A DNA stretch of 33,732 nt from Candidatus Gastranaerophilales bacterium (lineage in GTDB: Bacteria; Cyanobacteriota; Vampirovibrionia; Gastranaerophilales; Gastranaerophilaceae). This document shows positions 16,022 to 25,051 of the stretch, in pieces. The DNA lies in contig CANPYB010000005.1 of the NCBI GenBank assembly GCA_947587605.1, positions 1 through 33,732 on the forward strand. The letters run 5' to 3'. A program made the translations under genes and the position numbers. Numbering within the stretch: position 1 is the stretch's first letter; each line of letters starts with the position of its first letter. The notes under the pieces were generated by a model. It worked only from the letters and a program-made list of their open reading frames with translations. It ran no database searches and had not been told where the DNA came from.

Positions 16022-17455
16022 ATGACAAAATTAATATTTGAAAAAAGCGTAAACGGAACTGAGGGAGTTACCCTTACCGATGAGAATTTAGACTTTAACT
16101 TTATAGATAAAAAGTATCTGAATACGGAAAATAGAACAATACTTCCGCAAATCAGCGAGCTTGAGGTTATGCGGCATTATAAAGAGTTATCGGATAAAAA
16201 TTTCTGCATTGAAAAAGGATTTTATCCGCTCGGCTCATGCACTATGAAATATAACCCCAAAGTAAATGAAGTACTTGCAGCACTTGAGGGTTTTACTTCG
16301 CTTCACCCTAAGCAGTCAGATGACGACGCGCAAGGCTCATTAAAATTAATGTATAACTTGCAGGAGGCTTTAAAAGAAATAACAGGAATGTCTGCAATAA
16401 CCCTGCAGCCCGCGGCAGGCGCTCACGGTGAATTGTGCGGGATGATGATTGTTAAAAAATATTTTGAAACAATAAACGAAAAAAGAAAAAATGTAATAAT
16501 CCCCGATTCCGCTCACGGAACAAACCCCGCAAGTGCAGCTATGTGCGGGTTTAATATAATCGAGTTGAAATCAAACGAAAAAGGACTTGTTGACCTTGAC
16601 GCATTAAAATCCGTACTGGACGATAATACCGCAGCAATAATGTTAACCAATCCTAACACTTTAGGACTTTTTGAAGAAAATATACTTGAAATATCAAGGC
16701 TTGTCCACGAAGCGGGTGCGCTTTTATATTATGACGGCGCAAATATGAACGCAATTATGGGGCATACAAATCCTAAGTTAATGGGTTTTGACATAGTACA
16801 TATCAATCTTCATAAAACCTTTTCAACCCCGCACGGAGGCGGAGGTCCGGGTGCAGGCCCCGTCGGAGTTGTTGATAAACTGAAAGAATTTTTGCCCGTT
16901 CCTTATATTGATTTTGACGGAAACAAATATATAAGAAGATATGACTTAAAAAACAGCATAGGTAAAATGAAAGCGTTTTACGGTAATTTTTCGGTATTAG
17001 TAAGAGCATACGCTTATATACTTATGCAGGGAAATTCATTAAAAGATGTAAGTTCAAACGCTGTTTTAAACGCAAACTATATGATGAATAAACTGAAAAA
17101 ACATTATTTACTGCCCTACGACAGAAAATGTATGCACGAATTTGTATTATCAGGCGATTGGCAAAAAGAACAAGGAGTTAATACATTAGGAATAGCCAAA
17201 AGATTAATGGATTCAAATTTTCATCCGCCGACAGTATATTTCCCTTTAATTGTTCATGAAGCAATAATGATAGAACCTACAGAATCGGAAACTAAAGCAA
17301 GGCTGGATGAATTTATTGAAACAATGATAGAAATAGCTGATGAAATCAAGGAAAACCCGCAGGAAGTATTGACTCACCCTAAAAATACTCCCGTTAAAAA
17401 AGTAGATGAAACACTTGCGGCAAGAAAACCCGATCTTGCATATAAAATTAATTAA
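16022..17455 (+). CDS. gcvPB: glycine dehydrogenase (decarboxylating) subunit 2
   Basis: This 477-residue protein is the C-terminal-type subunit of the two-subunit P-protein of the glycine cleavage system. Marks are PLGSCTMKYNPK, LQPAAGAHGELCGM, DSAHGTNPASAAM, LTNPNTLGLFE, YYDGANMNAI, and the PLP Lys265 in INLHKTFSTPHGGGGPG. An AAGGG site lies just before the ATG, and the gap to the previous gene is only 10 nt, so it belongs to the lysA-cdaA-eda transcript. Subunit 1 (gcvPA), gcvT and gcvH are not in the window. There is no space for a glycine riboswitch. Confidence 0.96.
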   Translation: MTKLIFEKSVNGTEGVTLTDENLDFNFIDKKYLNTENRTILPQISELEVMRHYKELSDKNFCIEKGFYPLGSCTMKYNPKVNEVLAALEGFTSLHPKQSDDDAQGSLKLMYNLQEALKEITGMSAITLQPAAGAHGELCGMMIVKKYFETINEKRKNVIIPDSAHGTNPASAAMCGFNIIELKSNEKGLVDLDALKSVLDDNTAAIMLTNPNTLGLFEENILEISRLVHEAGALLYYDGANMNAIMGHTNPKLMGFDIVHINLHKTFSTPHGGGGPGAGPVGVVDKLKEFLPVPYIDFDGNKYIRRYDLKNSIGKMKAFYGNFSVLVRAYAYILMQGNSLKDVSSNAVLNANYMMNKLKKHYLLPYDRKCMHEFVLSGDWQKEQGVNTLGIAKRLMDSNFHPPTVYFPLIVHEAIMIEPTESETKARLDEFIETMIEIADEIKENPQEVLTHPKNTPVKKVDETLAARKPDLAYKIN

Positions 17456-17467
17456 ATTGTAAATAAT

Positions 17468-17496
17468 TTGACCGATTTTATAAAGTTTACTTAAAT
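17468..17496 (+). promoter_or_regulatory. candidate promoter before the 109-residue gene, possibly leaderless
   Basis: TTGACC (17468-17473), a 17-nt spacer and TTAAAT (17491-17496) lie in the only noticeable gap of the plus-strand run. The ATG at 17503 follows the -10 box by 6 nt, and no ribosome binding site is present. Confidence 0.45.
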
Positions 17497-17502
17497 AAAA
17501 AT

Positions 17503-17832
17503 ATGGATAAAAATAAAGATAAAGTAATAAACTTTATAAAAAAGCCAAATAATACGGAAGATAGTGCGGAAAAGAAATTTTTAAAAGAATTTCCTTTCAT
17601 AAAAATCACAAAAGACGATAACGGTAATTCTTTTAAGGAGGAGTATTTATTGGAGTATGCCAATAAATGCTTTTATATTGTAACAGTTTTAAAAAATAAC
17701 GGGATAAGTCCCGCACTATATAAGTATAAAGTGCCCTATAAATTATTTTTTGAATTTATTGATAACTTTAAAACTGAAACAAACGGTAAAATAATAGACA
17801 TAGAGCGGTATATACCCGAAGAACCGGCATAA
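17503..17832 (+). CDS. conserved-looking protein of unknown function
   Basis: This 109-residue soluble protein has a charged N-terminus (MDKNKDKVINFIKKP) and a mixed alpha/beta body containing FPFIKITKDDNG, YANKCFYIVTVLKNNGI and KVPYKLFFEFIDNF. It has no signal peptide or membrane segment. Its TAA is directly followed by the ATG of the radical-SAM gene, so it lies in the same transcript and may be functionally linked to it. The start lacks a Shine-Dalgarno sequence and is 6 nt from a promoter-like -10 box. I do not recognise the family. Confidence 0.72.
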   Translation: MDKNKDKVINFIKKPNNTEDSAEKKFLKEFPFIKITKDDNGNSFKEEYLLEYANKCFYIVTVLKNNGISPALYKYKVPYKLFFEFIDNFKTETNGKIIDIERYIPEEPA

Positions 17833-20331
17833 ATGAATAAACTTCCGACAGAAATGCAATGCAGTCTTTATAGAGTAATGAAACCCTACCGATATACGGG
17901 AGGGGAATATTTAAGCCGAAATAAAGATTTTGAAAGTGCACAGGTAAAATTGGCACTTGCTTTCCCCGATAAATACGAAATAGCTATAAGTAATCTTGGG
18001 CAAAAAATATTATATGATAAAGTAAATCGTGACGAGCGCTTTCTTGCAGACAGAATTTACTCACCCGATAATGATTTTAGGCAGATATTAACCGATAAAA
18101 AAGAATTACTTTTTGCTCTTGAAACAAAAAAGCCCGCAAAAGAATTTGATATAATGGGATTTTCTCTGCAATACGAGCTTGCATACCCTGCAATGCTTGA
18201 AATGATTAAATTAAGCGGAATAGAAGTAAAACGTAATAACAGAAAAGAAACTGACCCGATAATTGCAGCAGGCGGGCCTTGTTGTTTTAATCCCGCACCT
18301 GTTGAAGATTTTATTGATATTTTTATGATTGGCGACGGCGAAGAATTAATTATAGAGCTGCTTGAAAAATATAAAAAACTAAAAGAAAAAAATTTATCCA
18401 GAGCGGAAATAATAAAAGAACTTGCAAAAATAGAGGGGATATACGCTCCCGCCGCTAAAAATAAAACGAGAAAAAGAATTTACGATATATCAAAAGATAA
18501 CACAATTGTAAAAAGCCCTGTTCCATACTCATCCGGAGTTCATGACAGAACAATAATAGAAATACGCCGAGGTTGCGGCAGGATGTGCAGGTTCTGTCAA
18601 GCAGGACACGTTACGCTTCCAATCAGAGAACGCAATGCTCAAGATGTAATAAAAATGGTAAAAGATTCAACCTTAACAAGCGGATACGATGAATACTCGC
18701 TTTTATCCTTATCATCAAACGATTACACAAATATAGAAAGCGTAATTGAAGAATTATCATGTGAAATGAATAAAAGAAAAGTATCCGTATCACTTCCAAG
18801 CCAGAGAATAGACAGGTACAGCCAAAAGCTGGCTCAAATGGTAAGAACGGTAAGGTCAACAACCGTAACGCTTGCCCCGGAAGCAGGAAGCCAAAGACTC
18901 AGAAACGTAATAAACAAAAACTTAACGGAAGAACAAATTATTAATACCGTTTTAAACTGCTATAAAAACGGATTTAGCGGAATAAAACTTTATTTTATGA
19001 TAGGACTTCCGACCGAAACTTTATCAGACCTTGATGAAATGGTTGAATTGTTTAAAAAAATAAAATATAAATCCAAAGAAATAAAAAAAGAACTTGAATT
19101 AAAAGATACTTTAAATTTAACCTGCACCGTATCAATATTTGTTCCAAAACCATTCACGCCGTTTCAATGGTTCGGGCAAAACGGCAGAGAGGAAATTAAA
19201 AATAAAATATGTTATCTTTTAGATAAAGTTAAACCTTTAAAAGGAGTAAAAATTAATTACCATAACAGTTTTACATCAAAACTTGAATGCGCGTTAACAA
19301 GAGGAGATAAAAGATTTAATAAATTTATTTATGAACTTCATAAAAAAGGTGTTTATTTAAGCACATGGGATGAAAATGTCGATAAGCAATTATGGGAAGA
19401 TACCGCAAAAGAATGCGGAATTGATTTGGATTATGAAGCTCAAAGACAATACGATTTAAACGAAGATCTGCCTTGGGATATTATTGATGTCGGAATTGAT
19501 AAAAGCTGGTTTATAGAACAATACAATAACGCATTAAATGCAAAAAATATAACTCCGTGCGAGTTTAACTGCATAAATTGCGGAGTATGCAGAAATTTAA
19601 AAACTCATAAAGTAACTGATAAGCCCTATAAGGCAGTAACAGAAGATAATATAAAAATTTCGGAAGAAAAAACTCCCGTAAAATACAGATTAAAACTGAC
19701 AAAAGAAAATGAAATGCGTTACATTTCACACCTCGACTGGCAGAATACCATTATAAAAATGCTATACCGCTCGGGATTAGAGCTGTGTTTTTCTCAAGGG
19801 TTTAATCCGACTCCTAAATTTTCACTCGGAATAGCACTGCCTATCTTCGTTGAAAGCAAATGCGAAATGATAGATATTGAAATATATAATAAAATCCCCG
19901 AAAATGAATTAACGGAAAAATTAAATTCTGTTTTACCAGATAACATAAGAGTATTGGAAGCCTTAGAAATCGAAAAAAACATGCCCGCAATTGATATAAC
20001 GGTGCAATGGGCAAAATATTCGTTTGAACCTTTAAAAGAGGGTATTTTAAAAAAAGAAGATTTGGTGTATATTAAAGAAAAGATATCTTCAAGTGAAGAA
20101 ATTTTACTTGAGAAGATAAATAAAAAAGGTGTAAAAAAACTAATTAATATCAGACCGTCAATAAAATCAATCGAAACAGACGACAAACGAATATATATGA
20201 TTTTAAAGACAGGGCAATCGGATGAAATTCCGTCCGTAAAAGCAGAAGACGTAATAAAATCTTACATTAAAGATGTAGATTTTAGAATAATACGAGAGGA
20301 ATTTTACGATAAAGATATGAACAGGATATAA
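17833..20331 (+). CDS. B12-binding-type radical SAM protein fused to DUF2344
   Basis: This 832-residue protein combines a TIGR03960-type radical SAM enzyme with a TIGR03936/DUF2344 domain. The N-terminal 200 residues resemble a divergent B12-binding domain (LALAFPDKYEIAISNLG, AAGGPCCFNPAP, IGDGEE). The radical SAM cluster is CGRMCRFC with Cys248, Cys252 and Cys255. A second Cys set (576, 580, 583, 586; CEFNCINCGVC) precedes the DUF2344 part, which starts near residue 617 (KYRLKLTKENEMRYISHLDW). The reaction is unknown; an RNA or protein modification is often supposed. The link to RNase E/G, which follows after 23 nt, is commonly seen in cyanobacteria and firmicutes. Confidence 0.92.
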   Translation: MNKLPTEMQCSLYRVMKPYRYTGGEYLSRNKDFESAQVKLALAFPDKYEIAISNLGQKILYDKVNRDERFLADRIYSPDNDFRQILTDKKELLFALETKKPAKEFDIMGFSLQYELAYPAMLEMIKLSGIEVKRNNRKETDPIIAAGGPCCFNPAPVEDFIDIFMIGDGEELIIELLEKYKKLKEKNLSRAEIIKELAKIEGIYAPAAKNKTRKRIYDISKDNTIVKSPVPYSSGVHDRTIIEIRRGCGRMCRFCQAGHVTLPIRERNAQDVIKMVKDSTLTSGYDEYSLLSLSSNDYTNIESVIEELSCEMNKRKVSVSLPSQRIDRYSQKLAQMVRTVRSTTVTLAPEAGSQRLRNVINKNLTEEQIINTVLNCYKNGFSGIKLYFMIGLPTETLSDLDEMVELFKKIKYKSKEIKKELELKDTLNLTCTVSIFVPKPFTPFQWFGQNGREEIKNKICYLLDKVKPLKGVKINYHNSFTSKLECALTRGDKRFNKFIYELHKKGVYLSTWDENVDKQLWEDTAKECGIDLDYEAQRQYDLNEDLPWDIIDVGIDKSWFIEQYNNALNAKNITPCEFNCINCGVCRNLKTHKVTDKPYKAVTEDNIKISEEKTPVKYRLKLTKENEMRYISHLDWQNTIIKMLYRSGLELCFSQGFNPTPKFSLGIALPIFVESKCEMIDIEIYNKIPENELTEKLNSVLPDNIRVLEALEIEKNMPAIDITVQWAKYSFEPLKEGILKKEDLVYIKEKISSSEEILLEKINKKGVKKLINIRPSIKSIETDDKRIYMILKTGQSDEIPSVKAEDVIKSYIKDVDFRIIREEFYDKDMNRI

Positions 20332-20354
20332 AGGATTTAGAAAAGGAAAAGAAC

Positions 20355-22073
20355 ATGTCAAAAGCGATAGTGGTAGCAGAACGTGACAACATAGCAGCAG
20401 TAATAGAGGACGGAAAAATTTGTGAATTTTACGTTCAAAGAGGCGATATGCTGTTAAATGACGTATATTTGGCAACTGTAGATAATATATTGCCGAGTAT
20501 TGACGCAGCATTTGTAAATGTGGGATACGATAAAATGGGATTTTTACATGCAAATGATGCAATAGGAAAAGGAACATTAAAAGAAAAACTGTCGCCGAAA
20601 CAGAAAATAATCGTGCAGGTGGTAAAAGAACCCGTCGGGCATAAAGGTCCGAGAGTTTCAACATTATTAAGCCTGCCCGGAAGATTTTTGGTATTAATGC
20701 CTCATGAAACGGGAATTAATGTATCAAGGAAAATAACTTCTCAAAAAGAAAGAGCAAGATTAAAATCAATAATCAGTCTGCTTAAACCCGTAGGAATCGG
20801 CGTAATTGTAAGAACCGAGGCAGAGGGGCAATCTGACGCCGATATTCAGGAAGATATGGAAATACTGTTAGAGAAGTGGAATACAATCGTAACGGCAGCA
20901 GAAACACGCCCTGCACCGAGCCTTTTATACCGTGACCAAGACCTGTTATACAGAGTAATGAGAGAAGCATGCAGCGAAGATGTTGATGAAATAATATTAG
21001 ATACTTCATACGGAGTCCACAGAACTCAGCAGATACTTCAAAATTGGAATATGAATAAGAATATTGAAGTAAACGCATATAAGGGGTCGGAAAATCTGCT
21101 TGTTGCATCGGGTGTTGTAAAAGAAATAAAATCAGCACTGCAAACAAAGGTAAATTTGCCAAGCGGCGGCTACTTATTTATACAAACAACCGAAGCATTA
21201 ACAGTAATAGACGTAAACAGCGGAAAATTTGTAAGCTCAAATACACAGGATGAAACCATTGTAAAAACCAATCTTGAAGCGGTGCATGAAATTGCCCGTC
21301 AATTAAGATTAAGAAATATCGGCGGTATGGTAATTATAGATTTTATTGATATGAATAACCGCCGTGATAAACTTGCAATGATGGAAGAACTTGAAATAGC
21401 ACTGGAAAAAGATAAGGCAAAACCGCAGGTTGGTCAATTATCTGATTTAGGATTGGTTGAATTAACCCGCCACAGACAAGGTCAAAGTTTATCGGAATTA
21501 TTCGGCAAAAAATGTCCTCATTGTCAAGGCACAGGCTATATTGCCGATGATTTAATCTTCTCTGCTCCGACAGTTGAGGGCGAAATTAAAGCTAAAGCCG
21601 CAAAATTAAAAATCCCCGCTCAGCAGATAAAAAACAGAACACCAAATTATAAACAAAATAAGGTGTTTAATAATCCAAACAACAATCCTTTAAATGAAAA
21701 TAACGAACAAAATAACAGACAAAATCAACATAAGAATAACAATAACTTTAAACAAAACATAAATAAACATGTTGAAGATATTGAAACAAAAGAGCAATTG
21801 CTTGATGAAATAACAAACATAATAACAGCTTCACCGCAAAATACTCCTCAAACTGACAAACAGGAAGAAAAACCGCAGCAGCCTCAAGTCAGCGAAGCAA
21901 AACAAGAAACTGAAAATAAAGAACAATTAAATCAAAAAAAGCGCGGAAGAAAACCCAATAAAAAAGCGGAAACATCAAAATCAGAGCAATTGACTCTGAC
22001 GGAAGATAAAAAACCGGAAAAGAAAAAACGCGGAAGAAAACCTAATAAAAAAGCAGAAACAATAGAGGTATAA
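20355..22073 (+). CDS. rng: ribonuclease E/G with duplicated RGRKP tail
   Basis: This 572-residue protein has an N-terminal S1-type RNA-binding region, the DNase-I-like catalytic domain with Asp286 (IDVNSGKF) and Asp329 (IIDFIDM), and the zinc link CPHC (Cys387, Cys390). It processes rRNA and starts mRNA decay. After about residue 420 comes an Asn/Gln/Lys-rich low-complexity tail that ends in two copies of KKRGRKPNKKAET (RGRKP at 530-534 and 559-563). RGRKP resembles an AT-hook core. Cyanobacterial RNase E ends in a basic nonapeptide that binds PNPase, and this tail may be its counterpart. AAGGA precedes the ATG. Confidence 0.94.
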   Translation: MSKAIVVAERDNIAAVIEDGKICEFYVQRGDMLLNDVYLATVDNILPSIDAAFVNVGYDKMGFLHANDAIGKGTLKEKLSPKQKIIVQVVKEPVGHKGPRVSTLLSLPGRFLVLMPHETGINVSRKITSQKERARLKSIISLLKPVGIGVIVRTEAEGQSDADIQEDMEILLEKWNTIVTAAETRPAPSLLYRDQDLLYRVMREACSEDVDEIILDTSYGVHRTQQILQNWNMNKNIEVNAYKGSENLLVASGVVKEIKSALQTKVNLPSGGYLFIQTTEALTVIDVNSGKFVSSNTQDETIVKTNLEAVHEIARQLRLRNIGGMVIIDFIDMNNRRDKLAMMEELEIALEKDKAKPQVGQLSDLGLVELTRHRQGQSLSELFGKKCPHCQGTGYIADDLIFSAPTVEGEIKAKAAKLKIPAQQIKNRTPNYKQNKVFNNPNNNPLNENNEQNNRQNQHKNNNNFKQNINKHVEDIETKEQLLDEITNIITASPQNTPQTDKQEEKPQQPQVSEAKQETENKEQLNQKKRGRKPNKKAETSKSEQLTLTEDKKPEKKKRGRKPNKKAETIEV

Positions 22074-22082
22074 TATTATTAA

Positions 22083-22412
22083 ATGACTACCGAGTTAATC
22101 GAAATAACTAATAATGAGCCTCAATTTGAAGAATTGCCCGCGCTTCCCGAGGTAGAAGCAACAACGGAAGCAAGCACCAATGCTCCTGCGGAAAATATTG
22201 TAGTTATTAACAACAATTTAATATACGGCGGCGCAGGATTAATAATCTTAATCCTCGCCGCTATATCTGTTTTTATCATTGTTAAGAAATTTCGGAAAAA
22301 GTCGTCTGATAATATTAAAATTGATGAAACAAATCCTTATAAAAGCCTTGCAACATCAGATACCATTCAAAAATGTATCAGAGTATTTTTAGAAAATACC
22401 AGAATTAAATAA
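22083..22412 (+). CDS. small single-pass membrane protein of unknown function
   Basis: This 109-residue protein has an acidic N-terminal part rich in Glu, Thr and Ala (about residues 1-45), one strong membrane segment (about 48-67, LIYGGAGLIILILAAISVFI), a basic stop-transfer region KKFRKKSS and a short polar C-terminal part. The predicted topology is N-outside, C-inside. It follows rng by 9 nt and overlaps the end of convergent engB by 8 nt. A TATAAT (22069-22074) inside the rng stop region lies 8 nt before its ATG. No family recognised. It might anchor an RNA-decay component, but that is speculation from position. Confidence 0.68.
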   Translation: MTTELIEITNNEPQFEELPALPEVEATTEASTNAPAENIVVINNNLIYGGAGLIILILAAISVFIIVKKFRKKSSDNIKIDETNPYKSLATSDTIQKCIRVFLENTRIK

Positions 22413-22974
22413 GCTCTTGTATTTTATCAATAATATTATTGTTGTAGAAAGAATTAGTTTTTGAAAACGGAAAAACGGGAAGATTTAATTCTTTCTCAAA
22501 TTTTTTACACACGTTTAAAACCTGCGATTTCGAAATTTGATCAACCTTTGAAGCAACAATAAAACATGGCAGATTATTAAATTTAATCCACTGCGCCATT
22601 TGTAAATCATTTGATTGAATTTCATGCCTTGAATCTATAAATTGAATTAAAGAAACAATTGAAGTTCTTTTTAACAAATATTGTTCAAGATTTTTTTGCC
22701 ACTGATTTTGCATTTTTCCCGAAACCTTGGCAAAGCCGTACCCCGGTAAATCGGCAAAAATAAATTTATCATCAACATTAAACAAGTTAATTAACTTAGT
22801 TTTTCCGGGAGTATTACTTGTTTTCGCAAGCCCTTTTATATTTACAACAGAATTAATAAAAGATGATTTACCAACATTAGAACGCCCGATAAGCGCGATT
22901 TCGGGCAGATTTAATTCGGGACACTCATTAATGGTAGGAGCGCTCGTTATGAACTTTGCTTTTGTTATTTTCAT
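22405..22974 (-). CDS. engB: ribosome biogenesis GTPase YsxC/EngB
   Basis: This 189-residue GTPase has G1 GRSNVGKS, G2 TSNTPGKT, G3 DLPGYGFAKV and a G4 variant VASKVDQIS (usually TKxD), followed by the family-typical spacing and length. It helps assemble the 50S subunit. The beginning KITKAKFITSAPTINECPELNLPEIALIGRSN matches the YsxC N-terminus. The start ATG lies inside the 3' part of a small upstream ORF (47-nt overlap), so translation may be coupled. Its 3' end overlaps the convergent membrane-protein gene by 8 nt. Confidence 0.96.
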   Translation of the reverse strand: MKITKAKFITSAPTINECPELNLPEIALIGRSNVGKSSFINSVVNIKGLAKTSNTPGKTKLINLFNVDDKFIFADLPGYGFAKVSGKMQNQWQKNLEQYLLKRTSIVSLIQFIDSRHEIQSNDLQMAQWIKFNNLPCFIVASKVDQISKSQVLNVCKKFEKELNLPVFPFSKTNSFYNNNIIDKIQELI

Positions 22975-23113
22975 CTTTTAGTCTTTTTTTATATATGACA
23001 CCCGATAATAAATTATATACTTTTTGATTATTATAAACAGTTAAATTTATATCATCGTCAAACGTCACCCCAATAGGCAGTTTCGGCGAAAATATATTTG
23101 TTTCGACATGCAT
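22928..23113 (-). CDS. possible small ORF upstream of and overlapping engB
   Basis: The frame from ATG 23113 gives 61 residues (start MHVETNIFSPKLPIG) and is preceded by GGAG ten nt upstream (plus-strand 23124-23127). A longer reading from ATG 23188 (86 residues) has no ribosome binding site, so I prefer the shorter one. The protein is basic at its C-terminus, with LSGVIYKKRLKDENNKS. Its last 47 nt overlap the start of engB. No family is recognised and the composition is not decisive, so it may not be a real gene. It fills most of the 265-bp gap between the TPR gene and engB. Confidence 0.4.
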   Translation of the reverse strand: MHVETNIFSPKLPIGVTFDDDINLTVYNNQKVYNLLSGVIYKKRLKDENNKSKVHNERSYH

Positions 23114-23239
23114 TATTTTAATTCTCCGCTTTCTGATAATACTAAGAGGAGCCGTTAAAAATATTTCAAATGTCTTTAAGATATCCATTCTTAAATCATA
23201 ACAAAATATATTTTATTTTTAAACGAATTGTAAAATTAT

Positions 23240-24964
23240 TTATCCCTCAAGTTTTTTAATTCTGGCATTTGCATAATCTAGCTTTTCGCTCTCGCCAAAA
23301 TCATCAGAAGGAAGCCTTTTTATGAATTCTTTATAATATTCCAGTGCATTTTGAGGCTCGGATAAATTATCAAACGCAACGCCCAGATAATAATATGCCT
23401 CAAAGTTGTTTTTATTCAAATCTATTGCCTTATACAAAGGAGCTGTAGCGGCGGCATAATTGTTTTGAGCTATTAATATCATACCTTTATAAAAATATAA
23501 TGCCGAATTTTTTTTATCTATTTTTAAGGCTTCATCAGTTAATTTCATAGCCTCGGTAAAGTTTTGAGTATCTATATTTGATGATATTTTATTTAAGTAT
23601 GTGTCAGCTTCCGCTTTATTAATTACGTCAAGCAATTTAAGCGAAAATTGGTTTTCCTTATTCACCTCAAGAGATTTATTAACGTAATTTCTTGCACTGG
23701 TTAAATCTTTTTCCTGATAGAAAATATAAGCAAAATAGTAAAATACGCCCGAATTATTGGGATATAAAGACATTGCCTTATTTAAAAGTTCAAAAGCTGT
23801 TTGCTTATTGTTTAAAAAATAATTTGCCCTTGCCATGGAAAGCATAACATATAAATCATCTTGATTTGCAGACTCTAATACGCTTAAAGCCTGCTGATAA
23901 AGCCCGTTATTCATAAGCCCGTCAGCCTGCTTTACAGGTTCATCCGATAATTTTGCCAGCGCAACATTGTACTTGGATATAGTATCTTTATCATCAGCTT
24001 TATCCCGAACCATTTTTAGCATGTCATAACATTCTTTAAGATTTCCCTCCGACTTATAAATCTCGGACATTACAATGTAGCCGTTAGCGTTTTCGGGATA
24101 CTTATTAATGAGTTTTTCCGCCCATATTTTTGCCTCAGAATAATGTTTTTTCTGCATTAACATGTCCGATATAATTACATAACTTTTTTCTTCTGACATC
24201 TGAGGACAAATTTTGGATATTAACTCCTTTTCATTTAAAGATTTTTCTTCAAGCAAATTATAAAGATTATATTTTATTTCCAAATCATCAGGCATTATAA
24301 CAGCAAGTGCTGCGTATTCATTTATGGCATTATCTTTTTGATTTAACTGCATCAGATATTCTGCTTTGAGTTTTCTTAAATTTTTATTTAAAGGATTAAT
24401 TTTTAAAACTTTGTCAGCTAAATTAACTCCCGCCTGATAATTACCTGTTGTGTCAAAAACTTCTTTAAATGCAGGTAAAAATAAATTATTATTATAAGCT
24501 GAAGTCAGATATTCCTGCGATTTTGAATAATTTTGCAAAATTAAATTCATTAATGTTAAATCTATCGCAATATCAGAATTATATTTCACGTTTTTTTCAA
24601 GCAGTGCTTCAAGCTCAGATAAACTTTGCAATACTTGCGAATTTAACTTATTCGTTTTTGCAAGATTATTTAAGAAAGTAAGTTCACTGTATGCTTTATC
24701 ATATTGAGAGGTTTTAATATATAAATCAATAAGCGAAACATAATAAATATAATTATCACCCGTTTGAGATATCTTATCTTCTATCTCTTTAATAGCTTCA
24801 AAGTATGCATTTGAAGCGGTATCAATATTATGTTCTTTAAATTCAGCATTCGTAGATTGAATGGCAGAACGCTTTTTTTGTACAGGTTGACTAATAATTG
24901 ATTCTGAAATCGCTGTCGAGCCAAAACATAAAATTAATGAAATAATTAAGAACCTACACTTCAT
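23240..24964 (-). CDS. exported TPR-repeat protein
   Basis: This 574-residue protein has a signal peptide (MKCRFLIISLILCFGSTA) and then many TPR-like helical hairpins across most of its length, for example ALSVLESANQDDLYVMLSMA, PNNSGVFYYFAYIFYQEKDL and YYYLGVAFDNLSEPQNALEYY near the C-terminus. It is probably a periplasmic scaffold. It could serve envelope assembly or the neighbouring two-partner secretion locus, but its function cannot be told from sequence. The ATG has no Shine-Dalgarno sequence and lies 6 nt after a TTGACT-17-TAACAT promoter. The tpsA1 terminator lies just upstream, so transcription is probably independent. Confidence 0.85.
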   Translation of the reverse strand: MKCRFLIISLILCFGSTAISESIISQPVQKKRSAIQSTNAEFKEHNIDTASNAYFEAIKEIEDKISQTGDNYIYYVSLIDLYIKTSQYDKAYSELTFLNNLAKTNKLNSQVLQSLSELEALLEKNVKYNSDIAIDLTLMNLILQNYSKSQEYLTSAYNNNLFLPAFKEVFDTTGNYQAGVNLADKVLKINPLNKNLRKLKAEYLMQLNQKDNAINEYAALAVIMPDDLEIKYNLYNLLEEKSLNEKELISKICPQMSEEKSYVIISDMLMQKKHYSEAKIWAEKLINKYPENANGYIVMSEIYKSEGNLKECYDMLKMVRDKADDKDTISKYNVALAKLSDEPVKQADGLMNNGLYQQALSVLESANQDDLYVMLSMARANYFLNNKQTAFELLNKAMSLYPNNSGVFYYFAYIFYQEKDLTSARNYVNKSLEVNKENQFSLKLLDVINKAEADTYLNKISSNIDTQNFTEAMKLTDEALKIDKKNSALYFYKGMILIAQNNYAAATAPLYKAIDLNKNNFEAYYYLGVAFDNLSEPQNALEYYKEFIKRLPSDDFGESEKLDYANARIKKLEG

Positions 24965-24970
24965 AAAGAC

Positions 24971-24999
24971 ATGTTACGAAATAGAGGAAAATAAGTCAA
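24971..24999 (-). promoter_or_regulatory. candidate TPR-gene promoter, possibly leaderless
   Basis: On the minus strand TTGACT (plus-strand 24994-24999), a 17-nt spacer and TAACAT (24971-24976) end 6 nt before the ATG at 24964. It sits just past the tpsA1 terminator. There is no ribosome binding site in the 6 nt between. Confidence 0.5.
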
Positions 25000-25001
25000 A
25001 C

Positions 25002-25036
25002 AAAAAAGAGAGCCTTGTTCAAAGCTCTCTTTTTTT
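25002..25036 (-). terminator. intrinsic terminator after tpsA1
   Basis: The arms AAAAAAGAGAGC (25002-25013) and GCTCTCTTTTTT (25024-25035) are perfect complements around a 10-nt loop. It lies 15 nt past the tpsA1 stop, and a T run follows on the minus strand. Confidence 0.9.
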
Positions 25037-25051
25037 ATTTTTTGTTATTTA

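Noticed and set aside
20203-20664. 153-residue minus-strand open frame opposite rng
   Set aside because: It lies within the start of rng and the end of the radical-SAM gene, both strongly supported by motifs. It shows Leu-rich shadow composition and no ribosome binding site.
23114-23188. ATG 23188 as the start of the small ORF before engB
   Set aside because: No ribosome binding site, whereas ATG 23113 has GGAG at a suitable distance. Whether the ORF is real remains open.
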